Positions 9,406 to 18,251 are shown, numbered from the stretch's first letter. The stretch is DNA of 32,426 nucleotides from a bacterium (GCA_024639335.1 JAHEIN010000013.1:1-32426); one strand, 5' to 3'. A program made the numbers and translations. The notes: generated by a model from the letters alone, not told the origin.

Positions 9406-10479
9406 TCATTCGCCCCACGACGGCGTTTGGTCTCTGTCGAAGAAGCCGATCCACAGCTTGCCCGGTGGCACCAACAGGGGCTCATCGCCCGATGTCAGGG
9501 TGAATGTGTCCCCGAGAGAACCGCGCTCCCAGGCGCCCAAAACGACTTTGCCGTCGGAGAAGACGTAGGCATTGCCGGCGCCGACGGATTCGACGGCCTT
9601 CGCCGGGCCGCCGCCGGGCGGGGGACTCTGGGTGTATGTGAGCATCTCCAGAACCACGATCGTCTCGGCCCACATCTGCTCCGCCTCCCCGTCCGGCAGG
9701 ATCCAGCTGTGCGTCGCCCCGTTCGTGGTCTTGGTGTACCTCTCGCCGTCCCACGCCCACCGCACGACCAGGCCCGAGGCGAACGGGAGCGTGATCTCTG
9801 TTGCGTCGGCAGAGTCGTCTGGCATCTCGCCGAACTGCCACAGCGCCGGCGGGGCCTCATCCGCGTATCCCCTCGAATCGGCGAGCCCGCGAATTGCGAT
9901 CGTGTTTCCGTAGAGATTGTGGGGTGCGGAACGGGCACTGGACCGGAACGTCTGGGGCCTGCCCACCTCGCCGATGATCGACGTCCCGGTGTTCCTGACC
10001 TGCGAGACCACCCAGTCTTGGCCACCCGATGTCACCAACGGCGCGTCGAAGATCCTCGCCAGCTGACCGTCGGTGGGGCGCATCGAGCGGATCGGCCCCA
10101 CGGTCTCCGCATCGCCGGCGTGAAAGACACCGACGAGTCGCGTGGTGCCTTCTACCATCAATTCGATCACGACGTCTGCGTTCGACAGCCCGCTCTGGGG
10201 CCTGGCATTGGGGTGATTGTCGATCTTCACGACGAGTGCCCGGCGGTCGAGCGCCTCGTCGTCCTCGGTGGTCAGACCGTTTATCGGTGACGTCGGACCA
10301 TCGTCGACGGGCTGGGTGCTGGTCGTCGTCTCGGGGGGCGTGGTGATCGTGGTTTCGGGGACGGTCGTGGCCGGCGCAGCCGTGGTCGTGGTGGTTTGCT
10401 CGGAGGCGTCGGCTCCTGAGCATGCCGCAAGCGCAAGGGCGGCCACCAGGAGAAGAGAGATGGAGCGCATCGCCGTCAT
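9406..10479 (-). CDS. DUF3048 domain lipoprotein with Thr-rich linker
   Basis: Signal peptide and lipobox MRSISLLLVAALALAACSG; T-rich linker; ALVVKIDNHPNARPQSGLSNADVVIELMVEGTTRLVGVFHAGDAETVGPIRSMRPTD is DUF3048-like. Confidence 0.88.
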   Translation of the reverse strand: MTAMRSISLLLVAALALAACSGADASEQTTTTTAAPATTVPETTITTPPETTTSTQPVDDGPTSPINGLTTEDDEALDRRALVVKIDNHPNARPQSGLSNADVVIELMVEGTTRLVGVFHAGDAETVGPIRSMRPTDGQLARIFDAPLVTSGGQDWVVSQVRNTGTSIIGEVGRPQTFRSSARSAPHNLYGNTIAIRGLADSRGYADEAPPALWQFGEMPDDSADATEITLPFASGLVVRWAWDGERYTKTTNGATHSWILPDGEAEQMWAETIVVLEMLTYTQSPPPGGGPAKAVESVGAGNAYVFSDGKVVLGAWERGSLGDTFTLTSGDEPLLVPPGKLWIGFFDRDQTPSWGE

Positions 10480-10529
10480 GGTAGAGCGGATCGCCTGTAC
10501 CAGATTCGTCGGGGTTTCCCGCTCGGCGC

Positions 10530-10928
10530 TCAGGCGTCGAGCCCGCCGACCACCGGGAGATCGTCGGGCAATGAGGCGGGATCGTCGACGGCGATCGCGA
10601 GTTCGATACCGTCGGCAGTGCTGCGCAGGACATAGAGGGCATCGATGTTGACTCCAGCGTCGCCGAGTTGGCGGGTGACGCGTGCGAGGCTTCCTGGTTC
10701 GTCTGCCAGATGAGCCGTCAATACTCGGTGTTCTGTGTTGACGAGTCCCGCCTCTGCCAGGACATGGCGGGTGGTGGATTCGTTGTCGGTGATCAGCCGT
10801 ACGACGCCGTTGCCGTTTGCTCCCCAAGCGCTCATCGCCTCGATGTTGATGCCGGCATCTCCGAGGACGTCGGTGAGCGCAGAGAGCGCCCCCGGGTGGT
10901 TGTCCAGCCGGACCACGAACTCGATCAT
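10530..10928 (-). CDS. tandem ACT-domain protein
   Basis: MIEFVVRLDNHPGALSALTDVLGDAGINIEAMSAWG... and VLTAHLADEPGSLARVTRQLGDAGVNIDALYVL: two ACT repeats. Confidence 0.85.
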   Translation of the reverse strand: MIEFVVRLDNHPGALSALTDVLGDAGINIEAMSAWGANGNGVVRLITDNESTTRHVLAEAGLVNTEHRVLTAHLADEPGSLARVTRQLGDAGVNIDALYVLRSTADGIELAIAVDDPASLPDDLPVVGGLDA

Positions 10929-11115
10929 GGGCCCACCATACGCGGGTTGCACGAGGAACGTCGGCTCGAGCGCCCGTGGCGTTTGCAGTCCTGCGGTCGA
11001 GGCGACGCTGGGCCTGCGCGTTGTTCACCCACCATGCGCTCAGGGTCGTGTTGCGAATGCGTGAAATGCCTGGCGTCGGTACCGCACACGCCTCGACCGA
11101 CCTACATTGCGGCCG

Positions 11116-12558
11116 GTGAGTTTGTTCGACGGTTACACATCTGAGGGATTCTCCGAGGTCGGAGAGGCCGATGCCATTCGCAACCACTACCGGCCGTTGA
11201 TCGATCGCCTGGAGCAGTTCGGTCCAGATGAGTTCGCAGACCGTGTCCGGATGTGCGACTCGGCATTTCAACGCCAGGGCATCACCTTTGCGGTCTACGG
11301 CGCCGAGGAGGGGACCGAGCGGGTGTGGCCGCTCGACCTCATCCCTCGCATCATCCCCGGTCACGAATGGTCGCATGTCGAAGCGGGTCTCAAACAGCGC
11401 GTCCGGGCACTCAACGCCTTCCTCGACGACGTGTATGTCGGTGAACAGGCGTCGCTCGAGCAGGGGATCGTGCCGCGTTGGCTCGCCGAGTCGGCGGACG
11501 GATACATGCCCGAGGTGCAAGGCATCGAGGTGCCCGAGGGGTCGCGATGCACGATCTCGGGTATCGATCTGGTACGTGACGACGAGGGCGTGTACCGGGT
11601 GCTCGAGGACAACGTGCGCGTCCCGAGTGGGATCTCGTACGTCATCGAGAACCGGGTCGCCATGACGAGAGTCCTGCCCGTAGCGTTCTCGAAGTACCGA
11701 GTGAGGCCGGTCGGGCACTACGGGGCGAGCTTGTCGATGACGCTGCGCCACGCTGCGCCCGTCGGGATCTCCGACCCTGTGATCGTCGTCCTCACCCCGG
11801 GCTCGTACAACTCGGCCTACTTCGAGCACGCCTTCCTCGCCAGGCAGCTCGGCGCCCAGCTCGTTGAGGGCCGTGACCTCGTGGTTCGAGACCATTCGGT
11901 GTACATGCGGACCACACACGGGCTCCGAAACGTCGACGTGATCTATCGCAGGGTCGGCGACGAGTTCATCGACCCCGTCGTCTTCCGATCCGATTCCGTG
12001 CTCGGCGTCCCCGGACTGATGTCCGCAGTGCGCGCTGGAACGGTCACACTGGCGAACGCAATCGGGAACGGGGTGGCAGACGACAAGGGCATCTATCCGT
12101 TCGTGCCGGAGATGATCCGGTACTTCCTCGACGAGGAGCCCATCCTCCCGAACGTCACCACATATCTGCCATGGGAGCCGGATCAACTCGACGAAGTCCT
12201 GTCGCGCCTCGACGAGCTGGTCGTCAAGCCGGTCGCCGAGGCCGGCGGCAAGGGCATCGTGATCGGCCACCAAGCCGACGACGAGACACTGAGACGGACG
12301 GCCGATCAACTCAGGGCGGACCCTCGGGGATTCATCGCCCAGGAGGTCGTGCAGCTGAGCACCCACCCGACGTTCGTCGACGACGCTCTGGGACCACGCC
12401 ACATCGACCTCCGGCCGTTCGTCTTGTCCGGAGGAGGGGAGATCGAGGTGATCCCCGGAGGCCTCACTCGGGTTGCGCTCAGGGAGGGCTCTCTCATTGT
12501 CAACTCGTCGGCCGGAGGCGGCTCGAAAGACACCTGGGTGCTGGTGAGCGACACATGA
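11116..12558 (+). CDS. circularly permuted ATP-grasp type 2 protein (DUF404/DUF407)
   Basis: FAVYGAEEGTERVWPLDLIPRIIPGHEWSHVEAGLKQRVRALNAFLDDVY, VLEDNVRVPSGISYVIENR, VVKPVAEAGGKGIVIG are typical of the family. Confidence 0.93.
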   Translation: MSLFDGYTSEGFSEVGEADAIRNHYRPLIDRLEQFGPDEFADRVRMCDSAFQRQGITFAVYGAEEGTERVWPLDLIPRIIPGHEWSHVEAGLKQRVRALNAFLDDVYVGEQASLEQGIVPRWLAESADGYMPEVQGIEVPEGSRCTISGIDLVRDDEGVYRVLEDNVRVPSGISYVIENRVAMTRVLPVAFSKYRVRPVGHYGASLSMTLRHAAPVGISDPVIVVLTPGSYNSAYFEHAFLARQLGAQLVEGRDLVVRDHSVYMRTTHGLRNVDVIYRRVGDEFIDPVVFRSDSVLGVPGLMSAVRAGTVTLANAIGNGVADDKGIYPFVPEMIRYFLDEEPILPNVTTYLPWEPDQLDEVLSRLDELVVKPVAEAGGKGIVIGHQADDETLRRTADQLRADPRGFIAQEVVQLSTHPTFVDDALGPRHIDLRPFVLSGGGEIEVIPGGLTRVALREGSLIVNSSAGGGSKDTWVLVSDT

Positions 12559-13502
12559 TGCTCTCACGACACGCCGAAGACCTGTTCTGGATCGGGCGGT
12601 ACATGGAGCGCGCCGAGAACACCGCCCGGATGCTCGATGTCACCTATCACTCCGCGCTCGAGGCCGGTTCCGATCGGAGCGCAGACGAGGTCTGGGGCGA
12701 CCTGTATGCCATCCTCATGCTCGATGAAGACGAAGTGGTCGGGCTCGCCGGTGGCAGCTCGCTGATCTTCGACACGTCGCTGCCGTTCTCCATCCGGTCC
12801 GCGTTGATGAAGGCGAGAGAGAACACCAGAGGGACCCGCGAGCTCGTGTCGTCGGAGGTGTGGGAGGCTGTGAACTCGCTACACCTCGAGCTTCAGCGGT
12901 CTGCTGCAATCCCGATTCACGACGATCGGCCGTACGACGTTCTCCGGCTCGCCAAGTCCTGGGGGCAGACGTTCTCGGGTGCGGTCTATACGACGATGGC
13001 TCGAGATGATGGTTTTCGGTTCATCGTGATCGGCCAGATGCTCGAGCGGGCCGCCACCACCGTTCGCACGCTTCAGGTCTGGAACCAGCGTTTGAGCACG
13101 TCACCGGCGGCTTCGGCGCACGCCGAGTGGGTCAAGCTCCTCAAGTCGGTGTCTGGACATGAGGCATATCTGCGCACCCATCGCGCGCAGATATCAGCTG
13201 GGCGCGTCGTCGACTTCCTCACCCAGTCCGATGACTTCCCGCGCAGTGTCGTCTTCTGCCTGCGCACTGCGGAGGAGCACCTGATCCCGATGGTGCTCGG
13301 GAACACGGGTCTGGCGGCTCGCCGCCTGCTCGGGAGGGTTCGCTCGACCGCGCAGTTCTCCGAGCCGTCTTCGCTGGACCACCACGGACTGGCTGAACTG
13401 CTCGGCCACATCGAGAGCGAGATCCTGACGGTCGGCACCGAGATCGATCGGGCGTTCTTCCGCCCGGGTTCGGCGGTCATGCACGCCTACGAGGCGTTCT
13501 GA
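12555..13502 (+). CDS. alpha-E domain protein
   Basis: MMLSRHAEDLFWIGRYMERAENTARMLDV is the hallmark N-terminus. ATGA overlap with the ATP-grasp gene. Confidence 0.93.
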   Translation: MMLSRHAEDLFWIGRYMERAENTARMLDVTYHSALEAGSDRSADEVWGDLYAILMLDEDEVVGLAGGSSLIFDTSLPFSIRSALMKARENTRGTRELVSSEVWEAVNSLHLELQRSAAIPIHDDRPYDVLRLAKSWGQTFSGAVYTTMARDDGFRFIVIGQMLERAATTVRTLQVWNQRLSTSPAASAHAEWVKLLKSVSGHEAYLRTHRAQISAGRVVDFLTQSDDFPRSVVFCLRTAEEHLIPMVLGNTGLAARRLLGRVRSTAQFSEPSSLDHHGLAELLGHIESEILTVGTEIDRAFFRPGSAVMHAYEAF

Positions 13503-14416
13503 TGCATCTCGACATCCGATACGTCACCCACTTCGCCTACCCGACCCCGGTGTGGGAGTCTCAGAACTCGGTGCGCGCCTGCCCGATCGACTCCGACAGC
13601 CAGAAACGCCTCGAGTACATCCTGGAGGTAGAACCCGACGCCGACTGCCGATGGTACGTCGATCGCTGGGGGACGCGAGTCGACACCTTCGGGGTGGTCG
13701 ATCCGCATACCGAGTTGATCGTGACGGTGACGACCTCCGTGGAGACCACCGAGCCGCCGCAACCGCCCTCCGACACGACGATCCTCGATCTCTACGAGGA
13801 GAATCGTGATGGCCGGCTCTGGATGTACCTGCATTCGAGCAGGCACACCGAGTGGGCCGACCCGATCGTCGATATCGCCGGCGAGGTCGTTTCCGGCTCC
13901 GAGGATCTGGTGACGGCGATCCGCGACATCACCTCCCTGGTGAACGGACGTCTCGAGTACCAACCCGGAGCGACCGAGATCGGTGTCACGCCGACTGCGG
14001 TCTGGGGCCAGCAGGCCGGCGTCTGTCAGGACTTCTCACACGTGATGATCTCCATGCTTCGCAGCCAGGGAATCCCGGCTCGCTATGTCTCGGGCTACTT
14101 CTATGCGACCGATGTCGCCGGTGGTGGAACCCCTGAGACTTCGGAGATCACGGTCCAGACCCACGCCTGGGTCGAGGTCTGGGTTCCGGGTTTCGGGTGG
14201 TGGGCGATCGATCCAACCAACGACCAGGTCGCCGGCGAGCGCCACATCACCGTCGGGCAAGGACGCGACTACGACGACGTGCTCCCCATGCGAGGGGTCT
14301 ACTACGGCGACACCGATCAAGCGATGGCGACCCATGTGGTCATGTCGCTCTCCGGGCTCGGTGCGAGGACCATCCCCGAGATCGATCCCGCCCAGCAGCG
14401 CCAGCTCGATCAGTAG
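13502..14416 (+). CDS. transglutaminase-like family protein
   Basis: GVCQDFSHVMISMLRSQGIPARYVSGYFY, THAWVEVWVPGFGWWAIDPTND gives a Cys-His-Asp triad. TGATG junction with the alpha-E gene. Confidence 0.93.
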   Translation: MHLDIRYVTHFAYPTPVWESQNSVRACPIDSDSQKRLEYILEVEPDADCRWYVDRWGTRVDTFGVVDPHTELIVTVTTSVETTEPPQPPSDTTILDLYEENRDGRLWMYLHSSRHTEWADPIVDIAGEVVSGSEDLVTAIRDITSLVNGRLEYQPGATEIGVTPTAVWGQQAGVCQDFSHVMISMLRSQGIPARYVSGYFYATDVAGGGTPETSEITVQTHAWVEVWVPGFGWWAIDPTNDQVAGERHITVGQGRDYDDVLPMRGVYYGDTDQAMATHVVMSLSGLGARTIPEIDPAQQRQLDQ

Positions 14417-14482
14417 CGATCTGCGGTCTGCGCTTGACGCGTCGACTTTGGCAACCGGATGCTTCGTCGCACTTCACATGTC

Positions 14483-14500
14483 GGACGGCGCTAGCCGTCC
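14483..14500 (-). terminator. hairpin GGACGGC-loop-GCCGTCC overlapping the stop codon of the PLP enzyme gene
   Basis: Perfect 7-bp arms with a 4-nt loop containing the TAG stop. No strong U tract. Confidence 0.4.
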
Positions 14501-15609
14501 AAGGCCTGGCACAGATCGCGCCAGAGGTCTTCGGGGTCTTCGATCCCGACCGACAGGCGGAGGAGCCCGGCGGGCAGATGCTCCTGGCCCGCCACCGCCG
14601 CTCGCCGCTCCATCGTCGATTCGACGCCGCCGAGCGACGTGGTGTGATGGATCAGGCGGACCGTACGACATGCCCGGTCCGCTGCCTCGGCGCCCCCGAC
14701 GATCTCGAAAGAGATCATCGCTCCGAAGCCGCCGAGCTGAGAGGCAGCCAATTCGTGGCCGGGATGGTCGGCGAGCCCGGGATAGCGGACTCCGTGCGCC
14801 CGTGGGTCATCGGCGAGCCGTTCGGCGATCAGCGAGGCGGTCCGCTGGCCACGCTCCATCCGAATCGGCAGGGTTCGCATCCCGCGAGTGGCGAGGAAGG
14901 CTTCGAGCGAGCCGGGTGTGGCACCGCCGAGGCTGCGCCGGCGGGCGAGGCGTTCGAAGAGACCATCGTCACCGACGACCGTTGCGCCCATCATCAGGTC
15001 GGAGTGCCCTCCGAGGAATTTGGTGACCGAGTGGACGGAGATGTCGGCCCCCGTCTTCAGCGGCTGCTGGCCGAGTGGCGTCGCGAACGTGTTGTCCACC
15101 GCAAGCAGGCCAGATCTCGGCGCGGCGGCGATCGTCGCCAGATCGGCGATCTCGAGGAGGGGGTTCGTCGGCGACTCCAACCACGCGAGGTCGGCGGTGG
15201 CGAGCGCGTCCAGCCAGGCGTCGGTGTCGGTGACTGCGAGCTCTCCCGCCGTCCACCTGCCTGCCGCCACGCCCGCCTCCACCGCCAGGGCGACACCCTG
15301 ATAGCAGTCAGAAGGGATGGCCACGTGGCCACCGACGGGAACGAGGTCGAGGACTGCCGAGACGGCGGCCATCCCGGTCGAGAACGCCACCGCCTGGCCG
15401 CCTTCCAACCCTCCGAGCACCGCCTCGAAGGACTCCCAAGTCGGAGTTCCAGTGCTGCGGGCGTATGCCGACGGCTCTGTGAAGTTGGAGGCCGTCACGA
15501 TCGGCGTGTTCAGAGGCTCACCGACGTTCCGTGGTCGGCCGGCCCAGACAGCCCAGGAGTCGGGTGTCAGCTCGGACTGCTCGTCGCCACCGATCGGCTC
15601 ACTCGCCAC
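14491..15609 (-). CDS. cystathionine gamma-synthase/lyase-type PLP-dependent trans-sulfuration enzyme
   Basis: NTPIVTASNF, ESFEAVLGGLEGGQAVAFSTGMAA, WLESPTNPLLEIADL, AVDNTFATPLGQQPLKTGADISVHSVTKFLGGHSDLMMG (PLP Lys motif). Confidence 0.93.
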   Translation of the reverse strand: MASEPIGGDEQSELTPDSWAVWAGRPRNVGEPLNTPIVTASNFTEPSAYARSTGTPTWESFEAVLGGLEGGQAVAFSTGMAAVSAVLDLVPVGGHVAIPSDCYQGVALAVEAGVAAGRWTAGELAVTDTDAWLDALATADLAWLESPTNPLLEIADLATIAAAPRSGLLAVDNTFATPLGQQPLKTGADISVHSVTKFLGGHSDLMMGATVVGDDGLFERLARRRSLGGATPGSLEAFLATRGMRTLPIRMERGQRTASLIAERLADDPRAHGVRYPGLADHPGHELAASQLGGFGAMISFEIVGGAEAADRACRTVRLIHHTTSLGGVESTMERRAAVAGQEHLPAGLLRLSVGIEDPEDLWRDLCQALDG

Positions 15610-16390
15610 AGGAGAACCCTCCGACGATCTCGATGACGGCGTCCTCGTCGTCGAGGCCGGTGAGAAAGCCGATCAGATAACCGTCGCCGCGCGGGTCGAC
15701 TTCGAAGACCTCGGTCTCGTATGCCGGGTGGATCTCGAAGGTGACGTCATCGCCGTAGGCTTCGGCGATCTGGGCGACCGTCGATCCGAGCCCGACGCTT
15801 CGGCTCGTGACGAACTGCAGATCCTCGACACCCTCCTCCACCGAGAACGACGCGAAATGGCGATCGCCCTCCTGAGCCCAGGCGCTCTCTCGGTCGGTGA
15901 AGAAGACCTGGAGGGACTCCCACGTCACGAACCGGGCCTCGGAGCCGCCGCAGAGCCCATCGAAGCGTTCCTGCTGGTCCACCCAATCGGTGTCCGACGT
16001 CGGCTCGCCGAGTCGCGCGGTGATCTCCGATATCACGGTCTCGGGATCGGCGCCGAAGAACAGCCGATCGATGCCGTCGGGGCGGATGACGAAGGAGTCC
16101 CTGATCTCGACGGTTGTCGTCGTGGTCTCCTCCGTCGTTGTGGTCGTCGTGTCTGGCGTCGTGGTCGTCGTCGTGGCTGCTGTGGTCGTTGTGGTCGTGG
16201 GCTCTGGGGGAGGTGCAGTCGTGGCGGGTGGGAGAGTAGAAGCCGTCGGTGTGTCACCGGTGACCGGTTCGTCCCCCGAGGTCAACGCGACGACGACAGC
16301 GAGCGTCACCGCAGCGGCGAGAACGCCGGCAGCCAGCGCAACGAGGACACCGCGTTGGCCCGCTGTCAGACGTGATGGTCGAGAAGTCAT
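15599..16390 (-). CDS. membrane-anchored protein with Thr-rich linker and extracytoplasmic C-terminal domain
   Basis: N-term TM GVLVALAAGVLAAAVTLAVVVAL, long T-rich stretch TTTTTTAATTTTTTPDTTTTTTEETTTTTVE, then a ~170-aa globular region. Confidence 0.75.
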   Translation of the reverse strand: MTSRPSRLTAGQRGVLVALAAGVLAAAVTLAVVVALTSGDEPVTGDTPTASTLPPATTAPPPEPTTTTTTAATTTTTTPDTTTTTTEETTTTTVEIRDSFVIRPDGIDRLFFGADPETVISEITARLGEPTSDTDWVDQQERFDGLCGGSEARFVTWESLQVFFTDRESAWAQEGDRHFASFSVEEGVEDLQFVTSRSVGLGSTVAQIAEAYGDDVTFEIHPAYETEVFEVDPRGDGYLIGFLTGLDDEDAVIEIVGGFSCGE

Positions 16391-16401
16391 GGTGGATCTG
16401 G

Positions 16402-16572
16402 TCAGTTTCCGCTGCTGAAGGCGATCACAGCCGACGGGGCGGGGCAGTTGCCTGCGGTGTCGCCCGAACAGCACTCGTCTTGACCAAGTGAGAACATCGG
16501 GCGGTCGCCATCGACGCACGCCGCATGCCCGTGGATGTACTGCATCGGTTTGCGACACCAGGCGCAATGCAT
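16402..16572 (-). CDS. 56-aa Cys/His-rich micro-protein (putative zinc-binding)
   Basis: Read directly on the minus strand: MHCAWCRKPMQYIHGHAACVDGDRPMFSLGQDECCSGDTAGNCPAPSAVIAFSSGN*. Below the ORF-track length cutoff; ends 11 nt before the next gene. Confidence 0.6.
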   Translation of the reverse strand: MHCAWCRKPMQYIHGHAACVDGDRPMFSLGQDECCSGDTAGNCPAPSAVIAFSSGN

Positions 16573-16611
16573 GCGGCGGAGACTACCTACCCCGATCCGA
16601 TACGCCTGTCG

Positions 16612-17361
16612 TCAGGCGGACTCCGCCCGCAGCGAATACCGGCGGACCTCCTCGACCAGCAGTGCGCCGATCCTGTCGGGATCGCCTTTGCCCGGGAACC
16701 GGAACGCCGGTCCATGGATGTGGATCGCACCGATCGGGGAGCCACGCCGATCGAGCAGGGGAGCGGCCACCGAGTTGATCCCTTCGGCGAACTCTTCGTA
16801 GACCCAGCCGTAACCGGCCGCCCTGAACCGCTTCAGACGCTCGATGATCTCCATCGGATCGGTCACGGTGTGCTTGGTGAAAGCCTCCAGCGGACGCACG
16901 AGATAATGCTGAAGGAGCTCGAGGGGCCACCTCGACATGATCACGAGGCCGCTCGGCCCGACGTGCATGGGAAGCGACAGCCCGGAGTAGTCACGCACCT
17001 GGACCGGCTCGGGACTCTCGACCTGTGTCACGTACTGGACCGAGTAGCTGTCGGGAACTGCCAGTCCGGCCGCCTCCCCCGACTTCATGGCGAGCTGTTC
17101 GAGATGGGGCTGGACGGATCGACCGAGTGTCTTCGGAGCTCCGCTGGTACCGAGGATCTCGATCAGCCCAGACCCGAGGCGATAGTTCGTGCCTTCCAGC
17201 AGTCGGTCGACCGCACCGATTCTCTCGAGGGTCGAGAGCAAGCGGGACACCGTGGACTTGGGCAGGTCGGTCTGAGCGCTGATGTCGCTCACCCCGGCGG
17301 GCCCTGCGCTCAGCACCTCGAGGACCGAGAAGGCCCTCACGACGGATTGGACGGTTGCCAT
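16612..17361 (-). CDS. IclR family transcriptional regulator
   Basis: VVRAFSVLEVLSAGPAGVSDISAQTDLPKSTVSRLLSTLERIGAVDR (wHTH), C-terminal effector domain with FAEGINSVAAPLLDRRGSPIGAIHIHGP. Confidence 0.95.
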   Translation of the reverse strand: MATVQSVVRAFSVLEVLSAGPAGVSDISAQTDLPKSTVSRLLSTLERIGAVDRLLEGTNYRLGSGLIEILGTSGAPKTLGRSVQPHLEQLAMKSGEAAGLAVPDSYSVQYVTQVESPEPVQVRDYSGLSLPMHVGPSGLVIMSRWPLELLQHYLVRPLEAFTKHTVTDPMEIIERLKRFRAAGYGWVYEEFAEGINSVAAPLLDRRGSPIGAIHIHGPAFRFPGKGDPDRIGALLVEEVRRYSLRAESA

Positions 17362-17389
17362 TGGTGCTCCTCAGAGTGTACGAGCAGAT

Positions 17390-17406
17390 GTTCCACGATG
17401 TGAAAC
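17390..17406. promoter_or_regulatory. candidate IclR operator (GTTCCACGATGTGAAAC)
   Basis: Imperfect palindrome GTTyCAC-N3-GTGrAAC about 30 nt upstream of the iclR start; motif shared with 24341-24357 and 24520-24536. Confidence 0.65.
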
Positions 17407-17426
17407 GGCATCCCGCATGATGGACC

Positions 17427-18242
17427 TCATGCCAGGGACGCCTGTCTCTGGTCGTGCCAATCGAATGTCGACTCCACCTGGTTGAAGGTGTAGATGTGGA
17501 GCCCGCTCACTCCCAGCTCGGGATCTTCGGCCAGCTCGGCCAGCGACTCGACCAGGTCATCAGGCGCGTATGGTCTGAGGAGCTTGGTTGCCAGCGATCG
17601 GTTCTTCGACAGGAATCTGAGCGAGGTCCCGACGCCGATCCTGGCGGAGATGCCAATGAGCTTCGTCAACTCCGTCACGCCTGGGATGCCGATCAAGACG
17701 GGGAGCTCGATGCCCAGCGATCGGATTCGCAAGATCCACGACCTGATCGCCTCGACGTCGAAGCACATCTGCGTCGTCACCGACGATGCGAAGGGTTGTT
17801 TGTCGATCAGCGCCCGGATGAGGAGGTCGTCGGGAATGATCGGATGGCCCTCGGGATACCCGGTCACGCCGACCTGTGTGAACGGATGATCCAGCGTGTC
17901 GAGGTGGCGAATCAACGACATCGCGTCGAAGAAGTCGCCCGGATCGTCGGCGTCTCCGCCCACCACGAATATCTCCGAGACCCCCATCTCGTCGAGTCGG
18001 GCCACGATCTCGGACAGTTCGGACTTCGACTTGGTCAGCCGGGCCGAGATGTGTGGGACGACATCGAGGCCCATCTGGACGAACCCCTCGGCGAGCGCGA
18101 CGGTGGCTTCCATCCCTTTGGCGGGCGAAGCCGTAACGCTCACTTTGGTTCCCGCCGGGAGGATCTGAGCCTTCTCGATGGTGGTCTTCATCGGGATCAA
18201 CTCGAACACCGAGTTGTCGAGCAATCGCTTCAGGCCGGTCAT
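17427..18242 (-). CDS. methylenetetrahydrofolate reductase-like (MetF family) protein
   Basis: FELIPMKTT, VSVTASPAKGMEATVALAEGFVQMGLDVVPHISARL, IFVVGGDADDPGDF, VGVTGYPEGHP, TQMCFDVEAI. Confidence 0.88.
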   Translation of the reverse strand: MTGLKRLLDNSVFELIPMKTTIEKAQILPAGTKVSVTASPAKGMEATVALAEGFVQMGLDVVPHISARLTKSKSELSEIVARLDEMGVSEIFVVGGDADDPGDFFDAMSLIRHLDTLDHPFTQVGVTGYPEGHPIIPDDLLIRALIDKQPFASSVTTQMCFDVEAIRSWILRIRSLGIELPVLIGIPGVTELTKLIGISARIGVGTSLRFLSKNRSLATKLLRPYAPDDLVESLAELAEDPELGVSGLHIYTFNQVESTFDWHDQRQASLA

Positions 18243-18251
18243 CGCATCATC

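Noticed and set aside
9406-12567. 1053-codon minus-strand ORF spanning the lipoprotein, ACT gene region and the antisense of the ATP-grasp gene
   Set aside because: Only the 9406-10479 part has signal peptide and DUF3048 homology; the rest is low-complexity Arg/His-rich shadow frame opposite a well-recognised ATP-grasp CDS, as expected at high GC.
14197-15636. 479-aa plus-strand ORF opposite the PLP enzyme
   Set aside because: Arg-rich shadow frame lacking motifs; overlaps transglutaminase and the PLP enzyme.
16110-16220. GTC/GTG/GTT-rich tandem-repeat-like stretch (also at ~10310-10400)
   Set aside because: Not a CRISPR or non-coding microsatellite; encodes Thr-rich linkers of secreted/membrane proteins.
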